Of a DNA stretch of 64,000 bases, positions 24,475-33,633 are shown piece by piece; the first letter of the stretch is position 1, and the number at the start of each line of letters is the position of its first letter. Made by a program: the position numbers and the translations under genes. This stretch comes from Sulfuritalea sp. (GTDB lineage Bacteria; Pseudomonadota; Gammaproteobacteria; Burkholderiales; Rhodocyclaceae). The notes beneath the pieces were generated by a model. The model worked only from the letters and a program-made list of their open reading frames with translations, searched no databases and was not told the DNA's origin. The stretch lies in NCBI GenBank assembly GCA_030651305.1, contig JAUSCI010000033.1, forward strand, positions 62,001 through 126,000, in the 5' to 3' direction.

Positions 24475-27033
24475 ATGCAAACTGACGGCAGCCTCAGCCG
24501 GCGCTCGACTTTCCTCCTGATGACGCTGATCGTGGCGGTCAGCGCCTTCATCGGCACGACCTATACCCTGTGGCGACTGCGGGCAGAAGCAATCAACCGC
24601 CAAATCGAATCGGCGGCGATGTACGCCCGCGCATTCGAGGATCATCTGACTCAGAGCTTCAATGTCATCGATCTCACCCTCGCCAATGTCGCCAACGACA
24701 ACCCGACGACGGCCACGCTGGCCAATGCACTGCATCACGCTCCTTACTTGCGTTCCCTTTCCGTGGTCGACGCGCAAGGAACCATCGTCGCCAGTTCCGA
24801 TCCATCCAATGTCGGCGTGCGGATTGACAGGGGCGGCTTCCTGCCGCTGACAACCGGGCCAAGACCCATCCTCCGCGCCGGACCTCCCTGGGCCGGGCGC
24901 GATTTTCTCTCTGGCCGAGCCGCCACTCCCGAACAACCGGGATCTCCTGAAGCATCGAGCGCAATTCCCGTGCTGCGCGACATCCAGCTCGACAAAGACC
25001 GTTGGCTTACCCTGCTGGCATCGGTGAATGCCGATTACTTCCTCAACCATTACGGCCGCAGCGTGACCGCTGATCGCGGCGTGGTCGAGTTATTGCGCTA
25101 CGACGGCATCCTTCTGCTTTCCACCGATGAAAAGCAGAAACCAGGCACCCGCAGCAGGAACGATGGTCTGGTCAGCCGAATTGCACAAGGCGACTTCGGC
25201 CAATTCGAGCAGCAAGGCGACGATGGCCGCACCGTATTGACAGCATTTCGCTGCTCCCGCACCTACCCTTTCGTCATTGCGGTGCAACTGGACCAGAAAA
25301 TTGGCCTGGCTACGTGGCGCGACGAAGCGACGCGCACGCTGGCTGTCGTTTGCAGCGTGCTGCTGGCCGCCCTGGCGCTGGCCAGCCTGTATTTCGTGCG
25401 CACGCAGCGGGCAGCTCGCCAGCACGATGCCGATGTGATACAGCTGCGTTTGCGTGGCGCCGCACTCGAAGCCGCCGCCAATTCGATAATCATTACCGAC
25501 AGAACCGGCACCATCGAATGGGCCAATCCGGCGTTCTGCGCTCTCAGTGGCTACACCATGGCCGAAGTGCTCGGTCACACTCCGGGGGAATTGGTCAAGT
25601 CCGGCGTCCAGTCAGCGGACAGCTACCAGGCCCTGTGGACCACCATCCTTGCCGGCAGCGTCTGGCATGGCGAACTGATCAATCGCCGCAAGGACGGCTC
25701 ACACTATCTGGAAGGCCAGACCATTACGCCGGTGCGGGACGAAGAGGGAAACATCCGCCACTTCATCGCCGTCAAGCAGGACATCACCGAACGCACGCAG
25801 GTTGACGAAGCCCTGAAAAAGCAAATGCGATTCGCCCAGGCGTTGAACGAGATCGCCGAATCAATCGGCACATACGAAGTTTCCAGCTCGATTCTGGAAG
25901 AAGTCGTCAGCATTGTCGGCAAGACGCTGGGGGCGGATCGCGCATTGATCTACGACGTGTCTTTCGCAAGGCAGCAGGTGATTGGTTTGTGCGAGTGGCT
26001 GAATCCACTGCACCCGGACATCGAGCCGACCATGGCGACCTATCCGCTGGACATGTTTATCGGCGGAGCAACCGAGATACGGCGCACCCAGCATTGGCTG
26101 GTGAGTCAGGCCGACGACGTCAATCCACACTTCCTGGAGGATGGTTCCGGCCAGATACTGCACGGCCAGATGATGATCCAAAGCCTGCTTTGGTATCCCT
26201 TCGATTTCCGTGACGACGCTTGCCACCTGCTGGTGCTCAATCAGATTCACTCCAGGGGGAAATGGGCGAAGGACGAATTCGATTTTCTGGCCGCCGCAAG
26301 CCAGCAGGTAAGCATTGCCCTGACCAAGATTCACATGATGGACGAGCGCAAGCAAAGCGAGAAGAGAATGGACGAGCTGTCGCGCCACTTGGTCGTGGTG
26401 CAGGAAAGCGCCCGGCGGCGGCTTTCCGGCGAACTGCACGACCGTACCAGTCCGAACCTCGCTGCCATCGGAGTCAACCTCGACATCATCAACGCATCGA
26501 TGCTGGAGGCCCAACCGCCGGCACTCTCCGAGCGCATCGAGGACATCCGCGCGCTGATCGAGGATACGACGGCCAGCATTCGCGAAATCTGTTCCGACTT
26601 GCGTCCGCCCGTGCTCGACTATGCGGGTCTGGCCGCGGCGCTGGAGAGCTATGTCAAACTGTTCCACAGGCGAACCGGCATCGCGGTTCGATTCGACTGC
26701 GCGCACCCGGCAGCAAGGCAGGCACCGGCGCTGGAGTCGGTGCTGTTTCGAATCGTCCAGGAAGCGCTGACGAATTGCGCCAAGCATTCTCGCGCCAAGT
26801 CGATCCTGGTGAGCTTGAAGCTGGACGACAATCCCGTCACATTGACGATCAGCGACGACGGCATCGGCTTCGATCCGGAACTGCTGGGAAAAACCACCCA
26901 CACCGGCGGGCTGGGTATTCTCACCATGAGAGAAATGGCCGAATTCTCCGACGGCAAATTTACCCTTGAGTCAATCCCGGGGAAGGGAACGCGAATCAAG
27001 GTTGAAATTCACTCCCCGCAAGGACCAACATGA
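24475..27033 (+). CDS. Hybrid-input NarL-type sensor histidine kinase (CACHE-PAS-GAF)
   Basis: 852 aa membrane sensor. TM1 is at residues about 15-37, a periplasmic double-CACHE region runs to about 275 (DGSLS... RSLSVVDAQGTIVASSDP), and TM2 is near 280-303 (TLAVVCSVLLAALALASLYF). A PAS domain follows (SIIITDRTGTIEWANPAF), then a GAF-like region about 455-615, and the HisKA_3 box SARRRLSGELHDRTSPNLAA with the phospho-acceptor His. The HATPase has EALTNCAKHSRA, DDGIGFDPE and GGLGILTMREMAE. The stop overlaps the regulator start as ATGA. The upstream binding protein probably supplies its periplasmic signal. Confidence 0.92.
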   Translation: MQTDGSLSRRSTFLLMTLIVAVSAFIGTTYTLWRLRAEAINRQIESAAMYARAFEDHLTQSFNVIDLTLANVANDNPTTATLANALHHAPYLRSLSVVDAQGTIVASSDPSNVGVRIDRGGFLPLTTGPRPILRAGPPWAGRDFLSGRAATPEQPGSPEASSAIPVLRDIQLDKDRWLTLLASVNADYFLNHYGRSVTADRGVVELLRYDGILLLSTDEKQKPGTRSRNDGLVSRIAQGDFGQFEQQGDDGRTVLTAFRCSRTYPFVIAVQLDQKIGLATWRDEATRTLAVVCSVLLAALALASLYFVRTQRAARQHDADVIQLRLRGAALEAAANSIIITDRTGTIEWANPAFCALSGYTMAEVLGHTPGELVKSGVQSADSYQALWTTILAGSVWHGELINRRKDGSHYLEGQTITPVRDEEGNIRHFIAVKQDITERTQVDEALKKQMRFAQALNEIAESIGTYEVSSSILEEVVSIVGKTLGADRALIYDVSFARQQVIGLCEWLNPLHPDIEPTMATYPLDMFIGGATEIRRTQHWLVSQADDVNPHFLEDGSGQILHGQMMIQSLLWYPFDFRDDACHLLVLNQIHSRGKWAKDEFDFLAAASQQVSIALTKIHMMDERKQSEKRMDELSRHLVVVQESARRRLSGELHDRTSPNLAAIGVNLDIINASMLEAQPPALSERIEDIRALIEDTTASIREICSDLRPPVLDYAGLAAALESYVKLFHRRTGIAVRFDCAHPAARQAPALESVLFRIVQEALTNCAKHSRAKSILVSLKLDDNPVTLTISDDGIGFDPELLGKTTHTGGLGILTMREMAEFSDGKFTLESIPGKGTRIKVEIHSPQGPT

Positions 27034-27674
27034 ATTTGCGCATTCTGCTCGCCGATGATCACCAGATGTTTCGCGAAGCGCTGCGACTCCTACTGGAGAG
27101 AAACCCGGATTTCGAGGTGGTGGCGGAAACCGGCGACGGCCTGGAAGTTTTCACCCTGGCCCGCGAGACCGCGCCCAATATCGTTTGCCTGGACATCGAC
27201 ATGCCCGGCCTCAACGGCGTTGAAATCACCCGCCAGATCACCGCCACCCTGCCCTTGATCAAGGTGATCGCACTGTCCACCTTCTCCGACCGGGGATATA
27301 TCATGGGCATGCTAAATGCGGGCGCAGCGGCCTACGTCACCAAGGCAGCGGCGGGCGTCGAATTGCTCCGGGCGATAGACGCGGTGAGACGGAATCGCTC
27401 CTATCTGTGCCCGGATGCCACCGACGCGGTGAAGGAAGCGGTGTCCGACAGCTATCAAAGGCAAGCTTCCGGCACCAAGCTCGGCGAACGCGAGGTCCAG
27501 GTGCTGAAACTGGTTGCCACCGGGTTTACCTCGGCACAAATCGCGGAGCAGTTGGACATTGCCCTGTCCACCGTCGAGGTGCATCGACGCAACATCATGC
27601 GCAAGCTCAATGTGGACAGCGTCGTCGGACTGACCCGGTACGCGATTCGCAACGGCCTCGTCTCCAATACCTGA
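27030..27674 (+). CDS. NarL/FixJ-type LuxR-family response regulator
   Basis: 214 aa. Receiver: acidic pocket ILLADDHQMFREAL, phospho-Asp in IVCLDIDMPGLNGVEI, Thr in VIALSTFSDRGY and Lys in AYVTKAAAG. The C-terminal LuxR helix-turn-helix is LGEREVQVLKLVATGFTSAQ-IAEQLDIALSTVEVHRRNIM. Overlaps the kinase gene by 4 bases, so it is its direct partner. Its targets may include the hemerythrin/c-di-GMP genes that follow. Confidence 0.95.
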   Translation: MNLRILLADDHQMFREALRLLLERNPDFEVVAETGDGLEVFTLARETAPNIVCLDIDMPGLNGVEITRQITATLPLIKVIALSTFSDRGYIMGMLNAGAAAYVTKAAAGVELLRAIDAVRRNRSYLCPDATDAVKEAVSDSYQRQASGTKLGEREVQVLKLVATGFTSAQIAEQLDIALSTVEVHRRNIMRKLNVDSVVGLTRYAIRNGLVSNT

Positions 27675-27855
27675 TCCTGCCCTGGGACAAGCCACGACTA
27701 CCTGTTTACCGGTAGTGGCCGTAAGCGGATACCGGAATATCAAACCGCCGCCCCCCTCCGTAAAATTTGCGTCCAGTTGGGGCGAGTGCCAACTTCGCGA
27801 AACATTTCATCGTCATGGCTGGCCAAAGCCGCCATGAGGTCAAAGGAGTCATGCC

Positions 27856-28311
27856 ATGTCAACAGCTCAGTCATTGGTCACATGGTCGGACGAATTCAGT
27901 CTCGGCATGCCGGAGATCGACGCCCAGCACAAAGTCTTGATCGACCTGATCAACCAGGTGTGGGTTGCCGTCATAAGGAAGCCGGATCGGGAGGAGGCCA
28001 TCAGAATATTGGTGGAGCTCGAAAAATACACAATTACCCATTTCACGGCCGAAGAAATCTTCATGCGTGAAATCACCTATGCCGCGTTCAAGGACCACAA
28101 GGACGAGCACGAAAAATTCGTCGCGCGCGTTGCCCAGGAAAAGTCGAAAATCCTCGCCGGCCAGGCGATCACTCTCGAAATTCTGCAGTTCCTCAAGGAT
28201 TGGCTGGTCAACCACATCCTGGTTTCCGACAAGGAATACGCCGCCGAAATGAAGAGGCGCTCGGCACCAGCTTCGGCGCTCGGCAAATTCTTCAGGCAAT
28301 TCTGGAGTTAA
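27856..28311 (+). CDS. Bacteriohemerythrin
   Basis: 151 aa four-helix di-iron O2-binding protein. All ligand positions are present: LGMPEIDAQHKVLIDL, ITHFTAEEIFM, HKDEHEKF and NHILVSDKEY. Cytosolic; single-domain hemerythrins bind O2 or NO for storage, delivery or sensing. The 180-base space before it has an AAAGGAG ribosome-binding site and an imperfect hairpin (CATGGC...GCCGCCATG) but no obvious terminator. It is the first of three hemerythrin-bearing proteins in a row. Confidence 0.93.
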   Translation: MSTAQSLVTWSDEFSLGMPEIDAQHKVLIDLINQVWVAVIRKPDREEAIRILVELEKYTITHFTAEEIFMREITYAAFKDHKDEHEKFVARVAQEKSKILAGQAITLEILQFLKDWLVNHILVSDKEYAAEMKRRSAPASALGKFFRQFWS

Positions 28312-28353
28312 CGTTAGAAACCGGACAGCTTTGTGAATCACTTCATTCTCAAG

Positions 28354-28369
28354 GGCGGCGAAAGTCGCC
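28354..28369 (+). promoter_or_regulatory. GAAA-tetraloop hairpin abutting the start codon of the HD-GYP gene
   Basis: GGCGGC-GAAA-GTCGCC can form a 6-bp stem (one G-U pair) capped by a GAAA tetraloop, ending at the base before the ATG at 28370. It occupies the position of the ribosome-binding site, so the fold could limit translation. No known riboswitch aptamer was recognised around it. Confidence 0.35.
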
Positions 28370-29881
28370 ATGGACGATAGAGAAGTCCTGGACGCCGGCG
28401 TAAAGGGATTCCCTGACCCGGTTTCCGCCGAAGCAAGCATTTCCGTAGCCGTGAGTGCCGATGCCTTTGGCAAAAGCGGGGAAATTCCGGTAACAGGCGA
28501 CGAACTGGCCTCGGTCCTGCAAGCCATCGACCAGGGCTATCTCTGGCTGGACGAGGGACTGGTGGTCCGCGGACACAATCAGGCCTACCGCACGCTGCTG
28601 GGGCTTGATGACCGCGGTCAACTCATAGGCCGGCCGTACGGCGAGGTGCTCAAGCTCCTGCTCGAACGCAGCGAGTTTTTCGATAGCGGAGACCACGCAA
28701 CCTTTATTGCGGAACGCTTGCAGACCATGCAGCGCCTGGGAAAGCGGCGCTTTGAACGGGTCCGGCCCAATGGCACGGTGTTGAGCGTTGCCTCGATGCC
28801 GCTGTCGACCGGCGGATATGTTTATACCTATCTCGACATCACGCGGGAGAGCCGTGCGCTTGAGGATGTGCGCCGTAACGCGAAGGCCATGGTGGTTGCC
28901 ATGGCGAATTTCTCCGAGCATCGGGACACGGACACCGGAATTCATGTGTTGCGGGTGGCTCGGCTGGTCGGGCAGACCGCGCGCCAATTGCAACGCCGCG
29001 GCCTGTTCCCCGGCATCATCGACGAGGCATTCATCGAGCATGTCTCGACCGCCAGCATGCTCCACGACGTAGGCAAGATCTCGACGCCGGACCGGATTCT
29101 GCTCAAGGCCGGACCGATGACGAAAGATGAGCGGGCCAACATTGAACTCCATGCCACCACCGGCGCCCACATCCTGAATCAGGCCAGCCGGATGATATCC
29201 GACAGCCATTATTTGCATGTCGGGGCGGAAATCGCCCTCACGCATCACGAATGGTTCGATGGCTCCGGCTATCCGAATGGCTTGGCGGGAGAGGACATAC
29301 CGCTTGCGGGACGCATCTGTGCGCTCGCCGACGTGTTCGATGCCTTGACCTCGCGGCGACCCTATAAAGGCCCATGGAGCACCAGGCAGGCGATGATGCA
29401 AATCCGGCAACAAGCCGGAAGCCAGTTCGATCCGGTGGTGGCTGAAGCGTTCCTCGAGGTGATCCGGGAACGCGAAAAGGTGTCACTGGTGCAGTGGTCG
29501 ACATCGATGAGTTCGGGCAACCTCCACATCGACGAACAGCACGCGATCCTGATCGACACCATCAACCAACTCGCCAGCGCGGAAAGCCAGGACGACCGCC
29601 CCGTGGTCGCCATGATCATCGACGAACTGGTTAACTATACCGTCTTCCATTTCGACTACGAGGAACGGCTCATCGAAGCCACCGGTTATCCGGAGCTGGA
29701 AAACCATCGCCGCATCCATCAGGGATTCGTAAAGTGGGTCAGGGAATTGCGCGAAGAATTTACTTACCATCGGCGTCGGCAACTGGGCGAACGCATCCTC
29801 GGTTTCCTGTGCGACTGGTTGCGCGAGCATATTCTTGGAGAAGATCTGCGCTATCGGCCCTATATCGGTGGCGTCGAATGA
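28370..29881 (+). CDS. PAS / HD-GYP c-di-GMP phosphodiesterase fused to hemerythrin
   Basis: 503 aa, soluble. Residues about 45-165 are a PAS-like input (VLQAIDQGYLWLDEGLVVRG ... GYVYTYLDITRE). The HD-GYP domain at about 165-365 keeps the catalytic HD in SMLHDVGKISTPDRIL, a downstream His-Thr, and HHEWFDGSGYPNGLAGEDIP with the GYP loop, so it should hydrolyse c-di-GMP. The C-terminal hemerythrin (370-500) keeps its iron ligands: HIDEQHAILIDT, FHFDYEERLIEATGYPEL-ENHRRIH and REHILGEDLRY. O2, NO or redox at the di-iron site could tune c-di-GMP breakdown. Stop overlaps the GGDEF-EAL start (ATGA). Confidence 0.92.
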   Translation: MDDREVLDAGVKGFPDPVSAEASISVAVSADAFGKSGEIPVTGDELASVLQAIDQGYLWLDEGLVVRGHNQAYRTLLGLDDRGQLIGRPYGEVLKLLLERSEFFDSGDHATFIAERLQTMQRLGKRRFERVRPNGTVLSVASMPLSTGGYVYTYLDITRESRALEDVRRNAKAMVVAMANFSEHRDTDTGIHVLRVARLVGQTARQLQRRGLFPGIIDEAFIEHVSTASMLHDVGKISTPDRILLKAGPMTKDERANIELHATTGAHILNQASRMISDSHYLHVGAEIALTHHEWFDGSGYPNGLAGEDIPLAGRICALADVFDALTSRRPYKGPWSTRQAMMQIRQQAGSQFDPVVAEAFLEVIREREKVSLVQWSTSMSSGNLHIDEQHAILIDTINQLASAESQDDRPVVAMIIDELVNYTVFHFDYEERLIEATGYPELENHRRIHQGFVKWVRELREEFTYHRRRQLGERILGFLCDWLREHILGEDLRYRPYIGGVE

Positions 29882-32016
29882 AAGCACAGGCGCCGGTTAG
29901 TCACCGCGGGTCGGGCGACAGGGCCACCGATGGGCCCGAACCCACCGAACGGGAACTGGGAGAAAATTCGCTCAAGACATTCGCTCGCGCCGTCGAGCAA
30001 AGTCCGGTATCCATCGTCATCACCGATCCGGGAGGAAACATCCAGTATGTAAATCCGAAGTTCGAGCAACTGACCGGCTATACGAGCAGGGAAGCCATCG
30101 GACAACACACGAGAATTCTCAGTTCCGGTGAAAAGCGACCCGAGGAGTACCGTGAACTGTGGGCCACCATCAATTCGGGCAGGACATGGCATGGCGAGTT
30201 TCACAATCGCCGCAAGGATGGCTCGCTGTTCTGGGAGCGAGCTTCGATTTCTCCGGTTCTGGATGAACAGGGCGCACTGATTCACTTTGTAGCGGTCAAG
30301 GAAGACATCACCGAGCGCAGGGCGGCGGAAAACGAGTTGCGCGTCGCCGCGACCGCCTTCGAATCGCAGGAAGGGATGACAGTCACCGATACCAACGGGG
30401 TGATCCTGCGGGTCAATCGGGCTTTCACCCGGATCACTGGTTACACGGCGGAGGAGGCCGTGGGCCAGACGCCTCGCCTGCTCTATTCGGGCCGTCACGA
30501 CGAGGCCTTTTATGGCGCGATGTGGGAGCGGATTCGACGCGATGGATCATGGCAGGGCGAAATCTGGAACCGGCGCAAGGACGGCGAAATCTATCCCGAA
30601 TGGCTCGCCATTACTACCGTGTTCGATGAGCACGGCCAGGTCAGCCATTACGTCGGCGCGTTTTCCGACATTACCCAGCACAAACTGGCGGAAGACAAGA
30701 TCAGGCAGTTGGCTTTTTCCGATTCGCTGACCGGCCTGCCCAACCGCCGCCTCCTGCTCGACCGCCTGCACCAGGCCTTGGCCGCCAGCGCGCGCAACAA
30801 ACGCCGGGGAGCCTTGCTGTTCATCGACCTCGACAACTTCAAGACACTCAACGACACGCTTGGTCATGACAAGGGCGACCTGTTGCTGATCCAGGTCGCC
30901 GAGCGCCTTGCCGACTGCATCCGCGAGGGTGACACGGTGGCCCGACTGGGCGGCGACGAATTCGTCGTGATGCTGGAAGATCTGAGCGAGAACCCGGAGG
31001 ATGCGGCCTCCCAGGCCGAAACCGTGGGCGAGAAGATTCTTGCCGCCCTCAATTACAGCTATCCGCTCGCCGGCTATGAATGCCGCAGCACGCCGAGTAT
31101 CGGCGTCACCTTGTTCAGCGCCCACCAGAACTCGATCGACGAACTGCTGAAACAGGCCGATCTCGCCATGTATCAGGCGAAGGCCGGCGGCCGCAACACC
31201 CTGCGCTTTTTCGATCCGGAAATGCAGGCGGTGGTTACCGCCCGCGCCAGGCTGGAGACGGAATTGCGCGAAGCCGTCCTGAAGAATCAGTTGCTTCTCT
31301 ACTATCAGGCCCAGGTCGATTGCGCGGGTCGTCTCACGGGCGCCGAAGCCCTGGTGCGCTGGCAACACCCCCGGCGCGGTCTGGTATCGCCTGGCGATTT
31401 CATTCCGCTGGCGGAGGAGACAGGCCTGATCCTGCCTTTAGGGCAGTGGGTGCTGGAAACCGCGTGCACCCAATTGGCGGCATGGGCCGCGCGAGCCGAC
31501 ACGGCGATTCTCACGATGGCGGTGAATGTCAGCGCCCGCCAGTTCCACCACGTAGACTTTGTGGCGCAGCTGCGGGCGGTGCTTGATGGCACCGGCGCCA
31601 ATCCGGAACGACTCAAGCTGGAACTCACCGAAAGCGTGCTGCTGAATGATCTGGAGGACACCATCGCCAAGATGGTGGCGTTGAAAGCCCGCGGCATAAG
31701 CTTCTCGCTCGATGATTTCGGTACCGGCTATTCGTCACTCTCCTACCTCAAGCGCTTGCCGTTGAACCAGTTGAAGGTCGACCAGTCCTTCGTGCGTGAT
31801 CTGCTTACCGGAGCCAACGATGCGAGCATCGCCAGAACGATCATTGCCATGGCCCAAAGTCTGGGACTGGCGGTGATCGCCGAAGGTGTGGAGACCGAAG
31901 CCCAGCGTGACGTGCTAGCCAGCCAGGGCTGTCAGGCCTATCAGGGCTACCTGTTCGGCCATCCCGCAGGGGCGGAGAGTCTTCCCTACTTCACAACCCC
32001 GCTGGAAACTCCATAG
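29878..32016 (+). CDS. PAS-PAS-GGDEF-EAL c-di-GMP turnover protein
   Basis: 712 aa, soluble, starting at the ATG that overlaps the previous stop (an open frame further upstream is not used). PAS1 at about 35-150 (SIVITDPGGNIQYVNPKFEQ), PAS2 at about 155-275 (GMTVTDTNGVILRVNRAF), GGDEF at about 280-445 with RLGGDEFVVMLED intact, EAL at about 455-705 with GAEALVRWQHP, NVSARQFH, DDFGTGYSSLSYL and KVDQSF. The I-site RxxD upstream of GGDEF is not obvious. Both active sites look intact, so activity may switch by input. Co-transcribed with the HD-GYP-hemerythrin protein. Confidence 0.93.
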   Translation: MKAQAPVSHRGSGDRATDGPEPTERELGENSLKTFARAVEQSPVSIVITDPGGNIQYVNPKFEQLTGYTSREAIGQHTRILSSGEKRPEEYRELWATINSGRTWHGEFHNRRKDGSLFWERASISPVLDEQGALIHFVAVKEDITERRAAENELRVAATAFESQEGMTVTDTNGVILRVNRAFTRITGYTAEEAVGQTPRLLYSGRHDEAFYGAMWERIRRDGSWQGEIWNRRKDGEIYPEWLAITTVFDEHGQVSHYVGAFSDITQHKLAEDKIRQLAFSDSLTGLPNRRLLLDRLHQALAASARNKRRGALLFIDLDNFKTLNDTLGHDKGDLLLIQVAERLADCIREGDTVARLGGDEFVVMLEDLSENPEDAASQAETVGEKILAALNYSYPLAGYECRSTPSIGVTLFSAHQNSIDELLKQADLAMYQAKAGGRNTLRFFDPEMQAVVTARARLETELREAVLKNQLLLYYQAQVDCAGRLTGAEALVRWQHPRRGLVSPGDFIPLAEETGLILPLGQWVLETACTQLAAWAARADTAILTMAVNVSARQFHHVDFVAQLRAVLDGTGANPERLKLELTESVLLNDLEDTIAKMVALKARGISFSLDDFGTGYSSLSYLKRLPLNQLKVDQSFVRDLLTGANDASIARTIIAMAQSLGLAVIAEGVETEAQRDVLASQGCQAYQGYLFGHPAGAESLPYFTTPLETP

Positions 32017-32063
32017 CCATGACAACGCATAAATTTGTGGAAACAAGCGAGGGATTGTCCGGA

Positions 32064-32082
32064 ATGGCCGTTATATGGCCAT
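32064..32082 (+). repeat. Short hairpin (ATGGCC/GGCCAT) after the GGDEF-EAL gene
   Basis: Six-base arms separated by 7 bases in the 114-base space before the cyclase gene. There is no U-tract; it may be an attenuator-like or processing hairpin, or coincidence. Confidence 0.3.
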
Positions 32083-32130
32083 CCGCCCTGATCGACGAAT
32101 CAAAAACATAAGTGACTCATAAGTCCCGCC

Positions 32131-33534
32131 ATGTCAGGTATCATTTTGAACCCAAATCCAGGCGCAAGCTGCTTCCCGGTCGCTTCACACAACATGCCCG
32201 TACCACCTCAGACGTTTGTCGGCATCGCTCAGGACGACACCAATGCCCTGCGCGAGCGGCTGCGATCGACAACTGCCGCCTACAGCCGCTTCGTGCCGCG
32301 CGAATTCCTGCACTTGCTCGGCATCGAGGATATCCGCAAGATTGAGGTAGGGCAGCAGGTCGAGCGCAAGATGACCATCCTGTTCGCCGACATCCGCAAC
32401 TTCACCTCGCTGTCGGAATCAATGAGCCCGCAGGAGAATTTCAACTTCCTCAATGCCTATCTGATTCAGATGGAACCGGTGATTGCCGCTCATGGCGGAT
32501 TCATCGACAAGTACATCGGCGACGGCATCATGGCGCTGTTTCCGGATTCGCCCGATGCAGCGTTGCGCTGCGCGCAGGCAATGCTGAAAAGACTTGACGA
32601 ATACAACACCGGCCGCGTGCGCGCCGGCTACCGGCCGATCCGGGTCGGTATCGGCATCAACACCGGCATCGTCATCCTCGGCACCATCGGCGGCACCTCG
32701 CGCATGGATGGCACGGTGATAGGCGACGCGGTCAACCTCGCGGCGCGAATGGAACGCCTCACCAAGGAATACGGAGTGCCGATTCTGATCAGCGAATACA
32801 CGCTGTATTGCCTTGACGAGCCCGACCTCTGGTCGATCCGCTTTCTTGATCGTACCCATGTACGCGGCAAGCAGGGCACCCAATCGGTATATGAAGTCTT
32901 TGACGGTGACTCCGCCCCCGTGAGAGAGGCAAAGATAAAGACACGGAAGATTTTCGAGGAGGCATTGGCCTGTTACCACGTCGACGACATCGTCAGTGCC
33001 CACGAACGACTCCTTGCCTACCTTGCGCTGGTGCCCGACGATGATGCCGCCCGCGTCTATCTTGAACGCTGCGAAACTCCCTCCGGCAGTCCGCGCGAGC
33101 AACGCGCCGAGCTGGTTTCCATCTGGCGCGAAGAGTACGCATTTGGTCACGCCACCCTGGATACGGAACGCAAGAACCTGCTTGCCGACATGAATGCCCT
33201 GGCCCGCGCGGTAAACGTGAGTGCGCTGAATCTGACAGCGCCGCTTCTGGCCCAGATCCAGTTCGCCGCGACCCACGATTTCACCATCGAAGAGGAGCTG
33301 ATGCAGGAAGATGAATACCCTTTCCGCGACCTGCACATCCGCCAGCACCAGCGCTTTTTTGAATACTTTGGCGAGTTGCGACGTGAAATCGAACTCGGCG
33401 AGGAAAATCGCGTCTATCTGGCTTTCCGCGTCAGGCGCTTGTTGACTGGTTGGCTGATAAACCACATCCTTAGTGCCGATCGCCATTACAGCCATTATCG
33501 AGATAGCCGGCGCCGGGAATCGGCCCGTCAGTAA
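32131..33534 (+). CDS. Class III adenylate/guanylate cyclase fused to a degenerate hemerythrin domain
   Basis: 467 aa. The catalytic domain at about 70-260 has both metal-binding Asp residues (MTILFADIRNFTSLSE and YIGDGIMALFPDSP) plus TVIGDAVNLAARMERL. The linker holds a FEEALACYHVDDIVSAHE helical repeat common in such cyclases. The C-terminal 120 residues are hemerythrin-like: WREEYAFGHATLDTERKNLL, HDFTIEEELMQEDEYPFRDL-HIRQHQRFF and NHILSADRHY. The first-helix iron ligand, His in the usual D-x-Q-H, is Arg here (DTER), so the di-iron site is probably altered or absent. Product nucleotide not proven. Confidence 0.9.
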   Translation: MSGIILNPNPGASCFPVASHNMPVPPQTFVGIAQDDTNALRERLRSTTAAYSRFVPREFLHLLGIEDIRKIEVGQQVERKMTILFADIRNFTSLSESMSPQENFNFLNAYLIQMEPVIAAHGGFIDKYIGDGIMALFPDSPDAALRCAQAMLKRLDEYNTGRVRAGYRPIRVGIGINTGIVILGTIGGTSRMDGTVIGDAVNLAARMERLTKEYGVPILISEYTLYCLDEPDLWSIRFLDRTHVRGKQGTQSVYEVFDGDSAPVREAKIKTRKIFEEALACYHVDDIVSAHERLLAYLALVPDDDAARVYLERCETPSGSPREQRAELVSIWREEYAFGHATLDTERKNLLADMNALARAVNVSALNLTAPLLAQIQFAATHDFTIEEELMQEDEYPFRDLHIRQHQRFFEYFGELRREIELGEENRVYLAFRVRRLLTGWLINHILSADRHYSHYRDSRRRESARQ

Positions 33535-33633
33535 ATAGAACGACAAGCACCAAGACCCAGAAGGTGTTATGCTTTTTGCTGCACCGCACCAACCCATCTG
33601 AAACACGTCTGATCGTCGCCACGAGGCGCCGCC

